35,999 bases of DNA from Mycobacterium sp. GTDB taxonomy: Bacteria; Actinomycetota; Actinomycetes; Mycobacteriales; Mycobacteriaceae. Of this stretch, positions 35,530 to 35,999 are shown piece after piece. The stretch's first letter is position 1, and each line of letters starts with the position of its first letter. Below the pieces are notes generated by a model. The model did not search any database. It had not been told where the DNA came from and worked only from the letters and a program-made list of their open reading frames with translations. The stretch covers positions 1 to 35,999 of the forward strand of contig JAOPUT010000055.1 of assembly GCA_025963385.1 (NCBI GenBank), read 5' to 3'. The position numbers and the translations under genes were made by a program.

Positions 35530-35999
35530 TTAGCGTCGACGCCACCATCGCCGACGTGGTTGGGCGGACGCTTGGGTAGCCGCACCGCTGGGCGCGGGCT
35601 GCTGAGCGACTTCCTCGGATGCGGCCTCAGCATCCTTGGCGCCCTCGACGGCGGCCTCGTGAACCTCGGCGGCATCGTCCTCAGCTGCCGCGACCTCGTC
35701 ACCTTCGACCGAACCAAGACCCGCTTCCGGCTCGCCCGCGGGCTCGTCGGCCTCGGGCTCGGCGGCGTCGGCGCTGGATTCCTCTGGCTCGGATTCAGCG
35801 GCGACCTCGTCAGCCACGGACTCGGCGTCTTCGGTGGCCTCGATGGCGGCTTCGTGAACCTCGGCGGCGTCGTCCTCAGCGGCGGCGACCTCATCGCCGT
35901 CGACCGAACCAAGACCTGCTTCTGGCTCGCCTGCGGCGACCTCGGCGGCGACAGCGTCAGCGTCTTCCGCATGTTCGACGGCGGCTTCGTGGACCTCGG
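35530..35999 (-). CDS. Ala/Glu-rich repetitive protein, N-terminus outside window
   Basis: The frame runs from beyond the right edge to a stop at 35530-35532, giving at least 155 residues. The visible part is almost entirely Ala, Glu, Asp and Val, with a repeated unit containing GEPEAGLGSV[DE]GDEVAAAE, then DDAAEVHEAA. It ends in a short Pro/Gln/Ser linker and a strikingly basic aromatic C-terminus RRRWWRRR. A GTG at 35817 could serve as an internal start, but the frame and repeat continue upstream without interruption. No signal sequence or domain can be judged. The very acidic body with a cationic Trp/Arg tip suggests binding to a membrane or polyanion; this is inference. Not a recognised family. 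Confidence 0.7.
   Translation of the reverse strand, partial: EVHEAAVEHAEDADAVAAEVAAGEPEAGLGSVDGDEVAAAEDDAAEVHEAAIEATEDAESVADEVAAESEPEESSADAAEPEADEPAGEPEAGLGSVEGDEVAAAEDDAAEVHEAAVEGAKDAEAASEEVAQQPAPSGAATQASAQPRRRWWRRR
35644..35736 (-). repeat. 93-bp repeat, copy nearer the C-terminus
   Basis: Encodes 31 residues beginning GEPEAGLGSVEGDEV and ending VHEAAVE. A second copy lies 195 bp away at 35839-35931. Confidence 0.85.
35839..35931 (-). repeat. 93-bp repeat, upstream copy
   Basis: Encodes the same 31-residue unit with Asp for Glu and Ile for Val changes. The end of a third unit (EVHEAAVE) is visible at 35974-35997, so the array continues outside the window. Confidence 0.85.

Overview
The window looks like a chromosomal segment of a fast-growing mycobacterium (Mycolicibacterium type). 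It is GC-rich, starts often use GTG, and it holds the mycobacterial gene neighbourhood in which cydABDC, a TesB thioesterase, pyruvate kinase and a DUF2752 protein lie together. A close relative of the M. tuberculosis adenylate cyclase Rv1625c and a 13E12-type DUF222/HNH protein point the same way. Species cannot be fixed from the sequence alone.

Layout. 1-1365 is decayed accessory DNA: stubs of a serine recombinase, an IS30 transposase and an IS21 IstA, then an intact universal stress protein and a frameshifted histidine phosphatase. 1366-2928 (-) is an alpha/beta-hydrolase fused to a class III cyclase domain. 3002-10218 (-) holds three tandem paralogous exported glycoside hydrolases of clan GH-A type. 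Each has a conserved catalytic domain, an amphipathic Gln/Ala/Phe-rich segment and a long, rapidly diverging low-complexity tail, and each is preceded by an AT-richer intergenic region. All three share a bipartite upstream element that ends 28-30 nt before the start codon. 10636-11949 (+) is the six-TM adenylate cyclase.

18119-11946 (-) reads as one six-gene operon: glutamine-type binding lipoprotein, permease, ATPase, sensor kinase, NarL-type response regulator and a DUF2339 membrane protein. 18314-25060 (+) carries a DUF308 membrane protein and the cydA-cydB-cydD-cydC-DUF4190 run, which encodes the bd oxidase and its assembly transporter. 33435-25026 (-) is gltB-gltD-pyk-tesB, followed upstream by a DUF2752 membrane protein, a DUF222/HNH protein and the C-terminal part of a repetitive Ala/Glu-rich protein that runs off the window.

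Working picture. The right two thirds is core metabolism: ammonia assimilation through glutamate synthase, glycolysis, bd-type respiration and glutamine-type uptake with a co-transcribed two-component system. The left third is accessory. Its most distinctive content is the glycoside hydrolase trio, set between two cyclase-domain genes, with conserved cis elements that imply common control. No RNA genes, CRISPR arrays or complete mobile elements were found.
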